Assembly (NCBI RefSeq): GCF_030696665.1
Contig: NZ_JAUYRV010000033.1
Location: forward strand, 41,068 to 105,067
Reading direction: 5' to 3'
Source of the DNA: Novosphingobium sp.
Lineage (GTDB): Bacteria > Pseudomonadota > Alphaproteobacteria > Sphingomonadales > Sphingomonadaceae
Length of the DNA stretch: 64,000 bases
Both the position numbers and the translations under genes were made by a program. Shown piece after piece: positions 38,392 to 47,811 of the stretch. The notes under the pieces are model-generated. The model had not been told where the DNA came from and did no database searches. It saw nothing but the letters and a program-made list of their open reading frames with translations. How positions within the stretch are numbered: the stretch's first letter is position 1; each line of letters starts with the position of its first letter.

Positions 38392-39617
38392 AGGGCGGCT
38401 TCCGGGCGGTTTCCCGCTGCGACGAACTCGCTGTGCAGCCGTTCAGCGACAGCCCGGAAGGCCTGACCCGCACCTATCTTTCTCCCGCCTACTACGCCGC
38501 GCAAGACAAGCTGGCGCAGTGGATGGCCGAGGCGGGGATGAGCGTGCGGCGCGATGCGGCGATGAACCTCATCGGGCGGTATGAGGCAAGCGCTCCCGAT
38601 GCGCCGGCGCTGATCATTGGCAGCCATCTTGATAGCGTGCGCAATGCCGGCCACTATGATGGCCCTCTTGGAATTATGCTGGGAATTGAGGTGGTTGCCG
38701 CGCTTTCCTCAGCCGGTGTGCGAATGCCCTTTGCCATTGAAGTCTACGCATTCGGTGATGAGGAAGGCTCTCGCTTCCCCGCCGCAATGCTCACGAGCCG
38801 GGCGGTGGCAGGCACGCTTGACCCGGTGACGCTCGACGTGGCAGACCGGGACGGCGTGATGCTTGGCGAACTCGTTGATATTGCAGCCTATCCCAGCGCA
38901 AAGCGCGCGCCGGAATCGGTGCTCGCCTATCTAGAAGCGCATATCGAGCAGGGACCAGTGCTGGAGGCGCAAGGGCTGGCCATTGGCACGGTCACCGGCA
39001 TCGCCGCACAGCTTCGGTTCGAGATCGAAGTTGGAGGGACGGCGGGTCACGCAGGCACCACTGCGATGGATTTGCGGCGCGATGCGGTGGCGGGAATGGC
39101 AGCGATGGTTTTGGCCGCCGAAAGTGTCGCCACGGCGGGGCCAGCGGACCTTGTTGCCACTGTAGGTGTCGTTCAGGTGCATCTAGGTGCAGCTAACGTC
39201 GTTTCAGGAAAATGCAGCTTCACCCTTGATGTGCGCGCAGGAGTGGCCACGCGCCGCGATGCCGCCGCAGACGAAATCCTGCGCCTTTTCCGTGAGATAG
39301 CGAACCTGCGCGACCTGTGCCTGTCGGTCCGAAAGGTCCACGATCTGCCCGCCAGCCCCTGCGATCCGGCACTGATGGACCTGCTCGACAAGGCCACAGG
39401 TGCCGCTTCGCAAACTCCCTTCCGCCTCGTCTCAGGCGCAGGGCACGATGCCATGATCATGGCCACCCTGTGCCCCACTGCAATGCTGTTCATCCGCTGC
39501 CGGGGCGGGGTGAGCCACAACCCGGCCGAACATGTCGATCCCGCAGACGCCGAAGTGGCGCTGCGGGTCATGCTCGGCTTTATCGAACAATTGGGAGCGA
39601 CATTTGACCCCGCTTGA
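38385..39617 (+). CDS. allantoate amidohydrolase-type M20 hydantoinase/carbamoylase (AllC/HpxK-like)
   Basis: IIGSHLDSVRNAGHYDGPLGIMLGIEV, FGDEEGSRFP, AHIEQGPVLEAQ, GTAGHAGTTAMDLRRDAVAGMA, SGAGHDAM. Confidence 0.9.
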   Translation: MVEGGFRAVSRCDELAVQPFSDSPEGLTRTYLSPAYYAAQDKLAQWMAEAGMSVRRDAAMNLIGRYEASAPDAPALIIGSHLDSVRNAGHYDGPLGIMLGIEVVAALSSAGVRMPFAIEVYAFGDEEGSRFPAAMLTSRAVAGTLDPVTLDVADRDGVMLGELVDIAAYPSAKRAPESVLAYLEAHIEQGPVLEAQGLAIGTVTGIAAQLRFEIEVGGTAGHAGTTAMDLRRDAVAGMAAMVLAAESVATAGPADLVATVGVVQVHLGAANVVSGKCSFTLDVRAGVATRRDAAADEILRLFREIANLRDLCLSVRKVHDLPASPCDPALMDLLDKATGAASQTPFRLVSGAGHDAMIMATLCPTAMLFIRCRGGVSHNPAEHVDPADAEVALRVMLGFIEQLGATFDPA

Positions 39618-40845
39618 TCCAACACTCTTCGGCGAAATTGACCCGCCGCAGCGCCTGCTGATGGGACCGGGACCGGTCAACGCGCATCCGCGTGTGCTGC
39701 GGGCGATGTCGGCGGACCTACTGGGGCAGTTCGACCCGGAAATGACGGCGTTCATGAATCAGGTCATGGCGCTCTACCGCCCGGTGTTCGGCACGCAGAA
39801 CCAGTGGACCATGCTGATCGACGGGACGGCGCGGGCGGCCATCGAAGCGTCGCTGGTCAGCCTTGTCGAGCCGGGCGATACGGTGCTGGTCGTGAATTTC
39901 GGGCGGTTCGGCCTGCTGCTCACTGAAATCCTTTCGCGCCTTGGTGCCAATGTCGAGCAGGTCAGCGCGCCGTGGGGCGAGGTGGTGCCGATGGAGGTGA
40001 TCGCCAAGGCTATTGCGCGGCACGGACCGAGCGTCGTGGCAACGGTTCACGGCGATACCTCGACGACGATGGCGCAGCCATTGGAAGGGCTGGGCGATCT
40101 GTGCAAAGCGGCAGGCGCTTTTGCTTATGTCGACGCCACGGCGACGCTGGGCGGCATGGAAATTGCGGCGGACCGCTGGGGCGTGGACGTGGTGACTGGG
40201 GGGTTGCAGAAGTGCCTTGGCGGGCCTTCGGGTTCGGCGCCGATCACCATTTCAAACCGCGCGGCGCAGCGCATATTCTCGCGCCGCCATGTGGAGCAGG
40301 GCATCCGACGCGATGACATTGTGGACGGTAAAGGGCCACGCATTGCGTCCAACTATTTCGATCTGGCGATGATCATGGACTACTGGTCGGAGAAACGGCT
40401 GAACCATCATACCGAAGCGACATCAATGCTTTATGCTGCGCGCGAATGCGCTCGCGTGGCATTGGGAGAAGGTTTGGAGGTGCGGGTTGCACGACACCGC
40501 AAGGCAGGCGCTGCGATGACGGCAGGCTTGCGCGCGATGGGTCTGACGGTGTTTGGCGACGATGCGCACCGCATGACCAACGTGACCGGCGTTTACATCC
40601 CCGGCGGCGTGGACGGCGAGGCGATCCGCACAATGATGCGCGATCACTTCGAGATCGAAATCGGCACGGCTTTCGGACCGCTGCAGGGCAAGATCTGGCG
40701 GTTGGGCGCGATGGGTTACAACGCGATGAAACACAAGGTGCTGCTGACGCTGGGTGCGCTGGAAGCCTGCCTGAAAGCGGCTGGCCATCCTCTGCCGCTG
40801 GGCGAGGCGGTGCCTGCGGCGCTTGCGGCTTGGGAGGACGCATGA
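39604..40845 (+). CDS. (S)-ureidoglycine-glyoxylate aminotransferase (PucG/HpxJ-like class V)
   Basis: LLMGPGPVNAHPRVLRAMSADLLGQFDPEM, VHGDTSTTMAQPL, TGGLQKCLGGPSGSAPITIS (PLP Lys); probable TTG start at 39604 overlapping the preceding gene. Confidence 0.85.
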   Translation: MTPLDPTLFGEIDPPQRLLMGPGPVNAHPRVLRAMSADLLGQFDPEMTAFMNQVMALYRPVFGTQNQWTMLIDGTARAAIEASLVSLVEPGDTVLVVNFGRFGLLLTEILSRLGANVEQVSAPWGEVVPMEVIAKAIARHGPSVVATVHGDTSTTMAQPLEGLGDLCKAAGAFAYVDATATLGGMEIAADRWGVDVVTGGLQKCLGGPSGSAPITISNRAAQRIFSRRHVEQGIRRDDIVDGKGPRIASNYFDLAMIMDYWSEKRLNHHTEATSMLYAARECARVALGEGLEVRVARHRKAGAAMTAGLRAMGLTVFGDDAHRMTNVTGVYIPGGVDGEAIRTMMRDHFEIEIGTAFGPLQGKIWRLGAMGYNAMKHKVLLTLGALEACLKAAGHPLPLGEAVPAALAAWEDA

Positions 40846-41744
40846 CGCTTCCGCGCGACCTGACTGGTTACGGCGCAAATCCTCCCGCTGCGCAGTGGCC
40901 GGGCGGCGCGAGGGTGGCCGTGCAGTTCGTGATAAACTACGAGGAAGGCGCGGAAAATTCCGTGCTGAATGGCGACAAGGGGTCTGAGGCTTTCCTGTCT
41001 GACATGGTGGGCGCGGGGAGCCACCCGGCGCGGGCGATGGCGATGGAAAGCCTTTACGAATACGGCAGCCGGGCCGGGTTCTGGCGGCTGCACCGGCTAT
41101 TCACCGCGCGCGATGTGCCGGTGACCGTGTTTGGCGTGGCGGCGGCGATGGCGATGAATCCGGCGTCGGTTGAGGCGATGCTGAAAGCCGATTGGGAGAT
41201 TGCCAGCCACGGCTATCGCTGGATCGATTACCAGTACCTGCCCGAAGAGGTGGAGCGCGAACATATTGCGCGGGCCATCGAACTGCACACGCGGCTGACA
41301 GGCGCGCGCCCGCTCGGCTGGTATCAGGGGCGCACCTCTCCCAACACTGCGCGGTTGGTGGTGGAAGAAGGCGGCTTTGTTTACGACGCCGATAGCTATG
41401 CCGATGACCTGCCCTATTGGGACGTGCGCCACGGCAAGCCGCAACTGATCGTGCCCTATTCGCTCGATGCCAATGACATGAAGATGGTGGCGCTGAACGG
41501 CTTTACCGAGGGTGATCAGTTTTTCAGGTACTTGCGCGATAGCTTTGAGCAATTGCGCGAAGAGGGCGGGCGGATGATGTCGGTCGGCCTGCATGCGCGC
41601 ATCGCCGGAAAGCCTGGCCGGGCGCGGGCCGTGGCGCGGTTCCTTGATCATGTGATCGAGAGTGGCGATGCGTGGATCTCGCGGCGGATCGACATTGCAC
41701 GGCATTGGCTCGAGCATCACCCCCATGCGGGAGGCGCGGCGTGA
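40842..41744 (+). CDS. puuE: allantoinase PuuE (polysaccharide-deacetylase type)
   Basis: MTLPRDLTGYGANPPAAQWPGGARVAVQFVINYEEGAENSVLNGD, EIASHGYRWIDYQYLPEEVEREHI, GWYQGRTSPNTARLVVEEGGFVYDADSYADDLPYW. Confidence 0.93.
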   Translation: MTLPRDLTGYGANPPAAQWPGGARVAVQFVINYEEGAENSVLNGDKGSEAFLSDMVGAGSHPARAMAMESLYEYGSRAGFWRLHRLFTARDVPVTVFGVAAAMAMNPASVEAMLKADWEIASHGYRWIDYQYLPEEVEREHIARAIELHTRLTGARPLGWYQGRTSPNTARLVVEEGGFVYDADSYADDLPYWDVRHGKPQLIVPYSLDANDMKMVALNGFTEGDQFFRYLRDSFEQLREEGGRMMSVGLHARIAGKPGRARAVARFLDHVIESGDAWISRRIDIARHWLEHHPHAGGAA

Positions 41745-42121
41745 CAATCGATGATCCTGCCTTGCTGGCTGAAGTGACTGCTTCGTTTCAGGAATACGAG
41801 CGCGCGCTGATGGCAGACGATTTGCCCGCGATGGACGCGCTGTTCCACGATGCGCCGACGACCAACCGCTTTGGCGTGGGCGAAGTGCTGTGGGGCATGG
41901 ATGCGATCCGGGAGTTCCGCAAAGGGCGCGGCGGATCGCCACAACGCAGGCTGGGGCACGTGGCGATTACGGTTTACGGCTCCGGCTTTGCGACGGCGGA
42001 CGCCGAGTTCTTCCGTGAAGGATCGGATCGGCGCGGACGGCAGAGCCAGGCGTGGGTGCGGTTTGCCGATGGCTGGAAAGTTGTCTCTGCGCACGTCAGC
42101 CTTGAGGGGAGCACATCATGA
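41741..42121 (+). CDS. hpxZ: AtzH/HpxZ-like oxalurate-catabolism protein (DUF3225, SnoaL-like)
   Basis: GTG start; FQEYERALMADDLPAMDALFHDAPTTNRFGVGEVLWGMDAIREFRKGR. Confidence 0.85.
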   Translation: MTIDDPALLAEVTASFQEYERALMADDLPAMDALFHDAPTTNRFGVGEVLWGMDAIREFRKGRGGSPQRRLGHVAITVYGSGFATADAEFFREGSDRRGRQSQAWVRFADGWKVVSAHVSLEGSTS

Positions 42122-42558
42122 CCGCGCTGTTCGAGCACAGCCCTTGGGTGGAAGCGCGGGCGGACGCCCGGCCATCCAGCGGCAATCGCCATGCTGATCT
42201 GATGGCCGTGGTGCTGGAAGCTTCGTCCGAGGAACAACTGGCGTTGATCTGTGCCCACCCCGAACTGGCAGGCAAGGCTGCGGTGGATCGCACTTTGACC
42301 GAGGCTTCGGCGGCGGAGCAGGCTTCTGCGGGGCTGGACCGGCTGAGCGAGGACGAGTTTGCGCGGTTCCATGCGCTGAATGCGGCCTATCGGGAGCGGT
42401 TCGGCTTTCCGTTCATCATCTGTGTGCGGCTGACTGACAAGGCGGGGATTTTGGCAGCGATGGAAGCACGACTGGCGAATGATCGCGAGACAGAAATCGC
42501 CACGGCCATTGCGCAGATTGGCGAGATTGTCCGCCTTAGACTGGAGGACGCGCGATGA
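42118..42558 (+). CDS. uraD: 2-oxo-4-hydroxy-4-carboxy-5-ureidoimidazoline decarboxylase
   Basis: EHSPWVEARADARPS, LICAHPELAGKAA, FHALNAAYRERFGFPFIICVR. Confidence 0.93.
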   Translation: MTALFEHSPWVEARADARPSSGNRHADLMAVVLEASSEEQLALICAHPELAGKAAVDRTLTEASAAEQASAGLDRLSEDEFARFHALNAAYRERFGFPFIICVRLTDKAGILAAMEARLANDRETEIATAIAQIGEIVRLRLEDAR

Positions 42559-43754
42559 CGGTCGATTGGTCCGAATGGCTGAACCTTGCTATCCGCTGGT
42601 TTCACCTGACGGCAGGCATCGCGTGGATCGGATCGTCGTTCTACTTCGTGTGGCTGGACAACCATCTGGTCCCGCCGAAGGAGGGTGAGGCGAGCGGCGA
42701 GGTGTGGTCGGTCCACGGCGGCGGGTTCTATCACAAGCAGAAGTATGCCGTGGCGCCTGCCAAGATGCCCGAGGATCTGCACTGGTTCAAATGGGAGGCC
42801 TATACCACCTGGATCACCGGGTTTTTGCTGCTGGTGCTGATCTACTGGGTGGGGGCGGAAAGCTTCCTGATCGATTCTGCCAAGGCGCAGCTTTCGCAAG
42901 CAGCGGCCATTGCCATTGGCGCGGCTTCGCTGGTGGTGGGATGGGTGGTTTATGACCTGCTGTGCCGTTCGGCGCTAGGGCGTGACAACCGGGTGCTGGG
43001 GGCGGCGTGGTTTGCCTTTCTGGTGCTGGCGGCATGGGCGCTTGACCGGGTTTTCAACGCGCGCGGGGCCTATCTGCACGTCGGCGCGATGATTGGCACG
43101 GTGATGGTTGCCAACGTGTTTTTCGTGATCATCCCCAACCAGCGCAAGGTGGTGGCGGCATTGATGCGCGGGGAAGCGCCCGATCCGGCGCTTGGCAAGG
43201 CTGGCAAGCAGCGGTCCTTGCACAACAATTACATGACGTTGCCGGTGCTGTTCATCATGGTGAGCCACCATTATGCGATGACGTTCGGCGCGGCGCGGCC
43301 TTGGCTGGTGCTGGCGCTGCTGGGGCTGACCGGGGTGGCGGTGCGCCATGTGTTCAACCTTCGCCATCGCGGGGAAAAGAGCGGGCGGGCGATGGCGGTG
43401 GCGGGCGTGATGGCGCTGGTGAGCGTGACCTATGTCTCGGCGGAGAAGGCCACTTTGCCTGCTGAAGCGAAAAGCGCGGAGGCGGTTGCTGCGCCTGAAA
43501 CATGGGCGAGCGTTGAGCCGATCTTCGTGAAGCACTGCACCAGTTGCCACGCGGCAAAGCCCACCAGCGAGGCATTTACCGCGCCGCCGCTGGGTGTCAT
43601 GCTCGATACATACGACCACAGCCGCGTCGCTGCCGAGCGCGTCAAGAAGGTGGCGGTCGACAGCGAGATCATGCCGCTGGGCAACATGACCGGCATGACC
43701 CGCGCCGAACGCGATGCGCTGGGCCGATGGATCGCCGCAGGAGCGCCGCAATGA
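42555..43754 (+). CDS. puuD: membrane urate hydroxylase PuuD with C-terminal cytochrome c
   Basis: LAIRWFHLTAGIAWIGSSFYFVWLDNHL, HGGGFYHKQKY, LPVLFIMVSHHY; C-terminal KHCTSCHAAKP heme motif. Confidence 0.93.
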   Translation: MTVDWSEWLNLAIRWFHLTAGIAWIGSSFYFVWLDNHLVPPKEGEASGEVWSVHGGGFYHKQKYAVAPAKMPEDLHWFKWEAYTTWITGFLLLVLIYWVGAESFLIDSAKAQLSQAAAIAIGAASLVVGWVVYDLLCRSALGRDNRVLGAAWFAFLVLAAWALDRVFNARGAYLHVGAMIGTVMVANVFFVIIPNQRKVVAALMRGEAPDPALGKAGKQRSLHNNYMTLPVLFIMVSHHYAMTFGAARPWLVLALLGLTGVAVRHVFNLRHRGEKSGRAMAVAGVMALVSVTYVSAEKATLPAEAKSAEAVAAPETWASVEPIFVKHCTSCHAAKPTSEAFTAPPLGVMLDTYDHSRVAAERVKKVAVDSEIMPLGNMTGMTRAERDALGRWIAAGAPQ

Positions 43755-44092
43755 CCACGCTTTCCACTCATGTGCTTGATACGATGCATGGTTTGCCCGC
43801 CAGCGAGGTGAAACTTCGGCTTGAAGACAAAGCCGGGGCAGTGCTGTTTTTGGGCGAGACCAATGTGGACGGGCGCTGTCCCGGGTTGATTGAGGCTGTG
43901 CCGGAACTTGCGCCGGGGCAGTATGCGTTGGTGTTCGCCGTGGCCGACTATTTCAGGGGCATGGGCGTGGCATTGCCGCAGCCGCCGTTTCTGGATGAAG
44001 TGCGCATCGCTTTCGGCATGGCAGATGATGGGCATTATCACGTGCCGCTGCTGGTCTCGCCGTTCTCCTATTCCACCTATCGGGGCAGTTGA
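43751..44092 (+). CDS. uraH: 5-hydroxyisourate hydrolase
   Basis: LSTHVLDTMHGLPA, TNVDGRCPG, YHVPLLVSPFSYSTYRGS. Confidence 0.95.
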   Translation: MTTLSTHVLDTMHGLPASEVKLRLEDKAGAVLFLGETNVDGRCPGLIEAVPELAPGQYALVFAVADYFRGMGVALPQPPFLDEVRIAFGMADDGHYHVPLLVSPFSYSTYRGS

Positions 44093-44095
44093 GCA

Positions 44096-45511
44096 ATGGC
44101 GGTGCGGTTTCTGCTTGATGGCGAAGTGATCGAGATTGCGGACTGCGATCCGACCGGGACTTTGCTGGATTATCTGCGCGGGCCGTTGCAGCGGACGGGG
44201 ACCAAGGAAGGCTGTGCCGAGGGGGATTGCGGGGCCTGCACGGTGTTGGTGGGGGAACTGGTCGACGCGGCGGTGGAGTGGCGCGCGGTCAATGCCTGCA
44301 TTGCGTTCCTACCAATGCTGCACGGTAAAGCATTGATGACAGTGGAGAGTTTGGCGAAGGGTGGAGTGCTGAATCCATTGCAGGCCTGCATGGCGGCCAA
44401 TGGCAGTTCGCAGTGTGGGTTCTGCACGCCGGGCTTTGTGATGTCGTTGCACGGACGGGCGATTGGTGCAGCAGGCAGCGAACTTCCGGTGGCAGACGTG
44501 ATCGCCGGAAACCTGTGCCGGTGCACGGGCTATGGGCCGATCTTGGAAGCTGGTGAAGCGGTCTCGCAAGTGGTCCGCGACGACGCTGCCGTGGCGGCGG
44601 CGCTGGGGGAGTTGGGGGGCGAAGCTGGCGGTAGTTTTGAGGGGCGGCAGTGGTTTGCGCCGCGTTCTTCGGATGCGCTGGCAGCTATTCTGGCCGACTA
44701 TCCCGCAGCGAGGATCGTGGCGGGGGCAACCGACGTGGGCCTGTGGGTGACCAAGGGATTGCGTGAACTGGATACGGTAGTGTTCATCGGGGACGTGGCC
44801 GATCTGAAGGCGGTTGATGAGACGCCTGAGGGTGTTCGGCTTGGCGCGGGGGTCCGCTATGCGCAGGCGCATGGGGCCTTGGCGCGGTTGCACCCCGACC
44901 TTGGCGAACTGGTGCGGCGGATTGGCGGTTTGCAGGTGCGCAATTGTGCCACTGTGTGCGGCAATATTGCGAACGGATCGCCGATTGGCGATGGTCCGCC
45001 CGCGCTGATCGCGCTGGGGGCGGAGCTGACCTTGCGCTCTGCCAGCGGGCGGCGGACGATGCCGCTGGAGGACTATTTCATCGATTACGGCAAGCAGGAC
45101 CGGCTGCCGGGCGAGTTTGTGGAGAGCGTGTTCGTGCCGCGCCCGGCGGCGGGGGCTGTGGTCCACATTTCCAAGCTTTCCCGGCGGTTTGACAGCGACA
45201 TTTCGGCGGTGCTGGGGGCCTTTGCGTTGAAGGTCGAGAACGGTGTGATCACCGCGGCGCGGGTGGCCTTTGGCGGCATGGCGGCGACGCCCCGGCGGGC
45301 ATCGGGATGTGAGACGTCGCTGGTGGGGCAACCCTTTGACGAAGCGACGATTGCTGCGGCGGCGGAAGCTTTGCACGGGGACTTTCAGCCGTTGAGTGAT
45401 GTGCGCGGGACGTCTGGCTATCGCATCGAGGCGGCGGGCGCTTTGCTCTGGCGGCTGTGGCACCGTGAGCAGGGTGTGGCGACCTGCGTGCTGGACGTGG
45501 AGGCTTGCTGA
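44096..45511 (+). CDS. xdhA: xanthine dehydrogenase small subunit (2Fe-2S/FAD)
   Basis: CAEGDCGACTVLVGEL, GSSQCGFCTPGFVMSL, NLCRCTGYGPI, FAD domain ARIVAGATDVGLWV. Confidence 0.94.
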   Translation: MAVRFLLDGEVIEIADCDPTGTLLDYLRGPLQRTGTKEGCAEGDCGACTVLVGELVDAAVEWRAVNACIAFLPMLHGKALMTVESLAKGGVLNPLQACMAANGSSQCGFCTPGFVMSLHGRAIGAAGSELPVADVIAGNLCRCTGYGPILEAGEAVSQVVRDDAAVAAALGELGGEAGGSFEGRQWFAPRSSDALAAILADYPAARIVAGATDVGLWVTKGLRELDTVVFIGDVADLKAVDETPEGVRLGAGVRYAQAHGALARLHPDLGELVRRIGGLQVRNCATVCGNIANGSPIGDGPPALIALGAELTLRSASGRRTMPLEDYFIDYGKQDRLPGEFVESVFVPRPAAGAVVHISKLSRRFDSDISAVLGAFALKVENGVITAARVAFGGMAATPRRASGCETSLVGQPFDEATIAAAAEALHGDFQPLSDVRGTSGYRIEAAGALLWRLWHREQGVATCVLDVEAC

Positions 45512-47811
45512 TGGCTGACGCCGAACCGCTGTGGCCTGCCGACGCCAAGCCATCGCTCCCACATGACAGCGCGCATCTGCATGTGGCGGGGCTGGCGCGC
45601 TATGTCGATGATGAGCCGGAGCCGGTGGGCATGCTGCACCTTGCCTTTGGCCTTTCGACCGAAGCACGGGGGCGGATTGTGGGGATGGACCTGTCTGCAG
45701 TGATGGCTTTTCCCGGCGTGGTGGCGGTCTATACGGCAGCGGATATTCCGGGTGAGAACAACGTCGGCCCTATAGCGCACGATGACCGTGTGCTGGCCGA
45801 TGGTGAAGTGGTGAGCGACGGGCAGCCGGTGTTCCTTGTGGCGGCCACGACGCGCATGGCGGCGCGCAAGGCGGCGCGGCTTGGGCGGATCGACTATGCG
45901 CCGCTGGAGCCGGTGCTCACCGTGGAGCAGGCACGGGCGGCGGGATCGCGGATTGAGGCGGACCAGCGCATGGCGCAGGGCGATGCCGATGGCGCGCTGG
46001 CCGCTGCGCCGCATCGCTTGGCTGGAAAGCTGAAAATCGGGGCGCAGGATCATTTCTATCTGGAAGGGCAGGTCGCCCATGCGCGGGCGGGCGAGGACGG
46101 GCAGATCCATGTCGTTTCCTCAAGCCAGCACCCAAGCGAAGTGCAGCATTTGGTGGCGCTGCTGCTGAACAAATCCAGCGCGGACGTGACCGTGGAAGTG
46201 CGGCGCATGGGCGGTGCGTTTGGGGGTAAGGAGAGCCAGGCCGCGCTGTTCGCTGCTGCTGCCGCGCTGGTGGCGCACCATACCGGGCGTCCGGCAAAGT
46301 TCCGCTGCGACCGTGATGACGACATGATCGTGACTGGCAAGCGCCACGACTTCGATGTGGACTATGAGGCGGGGCATGACGGCGAGGGGCGGCTGACTGC
46401 GGTCAAACTGCGCTTTGGCGGGCGCTGCGGGGCGACGATGGACCTCTCACCCGGGATCAACGACCGCACGATGTTCCATGCCGATAACTGCTATTTCCTT
46501 CCCGATGTGGAGATCCTGTCAGAGCGGCTGAAGACCAATACCGTTTCCGCCACCGCCTTCCGTGGCTTTGGTGGGCCGCAGGGGATGCTGGCGATCGAGC
46601 GGGTGTGCGATCACGTGGCGGCGCGGCTTGGGCTTGACCCGCTGATGGTACGGGAGCGCAATCTTTATGGGCCGGGGCGCGATGTGACGCCCTATGGCAT
46701 GAGACTTGAGGACAACATCGCGCCGCAACTGGTTGCGCGGCTTCGGGAAACGTCGCGTTATGATGCGCGGCGAGAGGCGATTGCCGCGTTCAATGCGGGC
46801 AATCCGGTGCTGAAGAAGGGCATTGCGCTAACCCCGGTGAAGTTTGGGATCAGTTTTACCACCACGCACCTCAATCAGGCTGGCGCGCTGGTGCATGTCT
46901 ATGCCGATGGTTCGATCCAGGTGAACCACGGCGGCACGGAGATGGGGCAGGGCCTATACATCAAGGTAGCGCTGATCGTGGCCGATGCCTTTGCCGTGCC
47001 GGTAGAACAGGTGCGGATCACCGCGACGCGGACCGACAAGGTGCCCAATACCTCTGCCACGGCAGCGTCTTCGGGCGCGGACCTGAATGGCATGGCGGCG
47101 CACAATGCCGCAGTGGCGATCCGGGAGCGGATGGCGGCGTTTCTGAGCAGCGCGTTCGGTGGAGAGGTGCTGTTCACGCCGGAGGGTGTTATCGCTGGCG
47201 ACACCCGCATGACCTTTGCCGAGGCCGCCCGCAAGGCGCATCTGGGGCGGATTTCGCTGTCTTCGACCGGGTTCTATGCCACGCCCGAGATCGCGTACGA
47301 CCGGCCTTCGCACAAGGGTCGGCCGTTCTATTACTTCGCTTACGGCGCGGCTGTTGCCGAGGTGGTGGTTGATACTCTGACCGGAGAGCACAAGGTGCTG
47401 GCGGTGGATATTCTCCACGATGTGGGCCGCTCGCTGAACCCGGCGATTGACCGGGGGCAGATCGAGGGCGGGTTTGTGCAAGGGCAGGGCTGGCTGACCA
47501 CCGAAGTGGTGGAGTGGGACGCCAAGGGCCGCCTGCTCAACCATTCGCCCGCAACCTACAAGGTGCCGACTGCGTCCGATCGCCCGAAGCGGCTGCGCAT
47601 CGATCTGTGGGATGGCGAGAATGCCAAACCGACGATTCACCGTTCAAAGGCGGTGGGCGAGCCGCCGCTGATGCTGGCCAATTCCGTGTTTTGCGCGATC
47701 AGCGCGGCGATTGCTGCGACCAATCCTGAACGGCGGGAATTGCCGCCGCTCGATGCTCCGGCAACGCCTGAGGCGGTGCTGCGTGCGATTGCTGCGCACA
47801 AGGCTGCATGA
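45511..47811 (+). CDS. xdhB: xanthine dehydrogenase molybdopterin-binding subunit
   Basis: DSAHLHVAGLARYVDD, RRMGGAFGGKESQA, TAFRGFGGPQGM, VNHGGTEMGQGLYIK, KAVGEPPLML. Confidence 0.95.
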   Translation: MADAEPLWPADAKPSLPHDSAHLHVAGLARYVDDEPEPVGMLHLAFGLSTEARGRIVGMDLSAVMAFPGVVAVYTAADIPGENNVGPIAHDDRVLADGEVVSDGQPVFLVAATTRMAARKAARLGRIDYAPLEPVLTVEQARAAGSRIEADQRMAQGDADGALAAAPHRLAGKLKIGAQDHFYLEGQVAHARAGEDGQIHVVSSSQHPSEVQHLVALLLNKSSADVTVEVRRMGGAFGGKESQAALFAAAAALVAHHTGRPAKFRCDRDDDMIVTGKRHDFDVDYEAGHDGEGRLTAVKLRFGGRCGATMDLSPGINDRTMFHADNCYFLPDVEILSERLKTNTVSATAFRGFGGPQGMLAIERVCDHVAARLGLDPLMVRERNLYGPGRDVTPYGMRLEDNIAPQLVARLRETSRYDARREAIAAFNAGNPVLKKGIALTPVKFGISFTTTHLNQAGALVHVYADGSIQVNHGGTEMGQGLYIKVALIVADAFAVPVEQVRITATRTDKVPNTSATAASSGADLNGMAAHNAAVAIRERMAAFLSSAFGGEVLFTPEGVIAGDTRMTFAEAARKAHLGRISLSSTGFYATPEIAYDRPSHKGRPFYYFAYGAAVAEVVVDTLTGEHKVLAVDILHDVGRSLNPAIDRGQIEGGFVQGQGWLTTEVVEWDAKGRLLNHSPATYKVPTASDRPKRLRIDLWDGENAKPTIHRSKAVGEPPLMLANSVFCAISAAIAATNPERRELPPLDAPATPEAVLRAIAAHKAA

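Noticed and set aside
44309-45667. 452-aa antisense ORF
   Set aside because: Overlaps xdhA, which has unmistakable Fe-S motifs.
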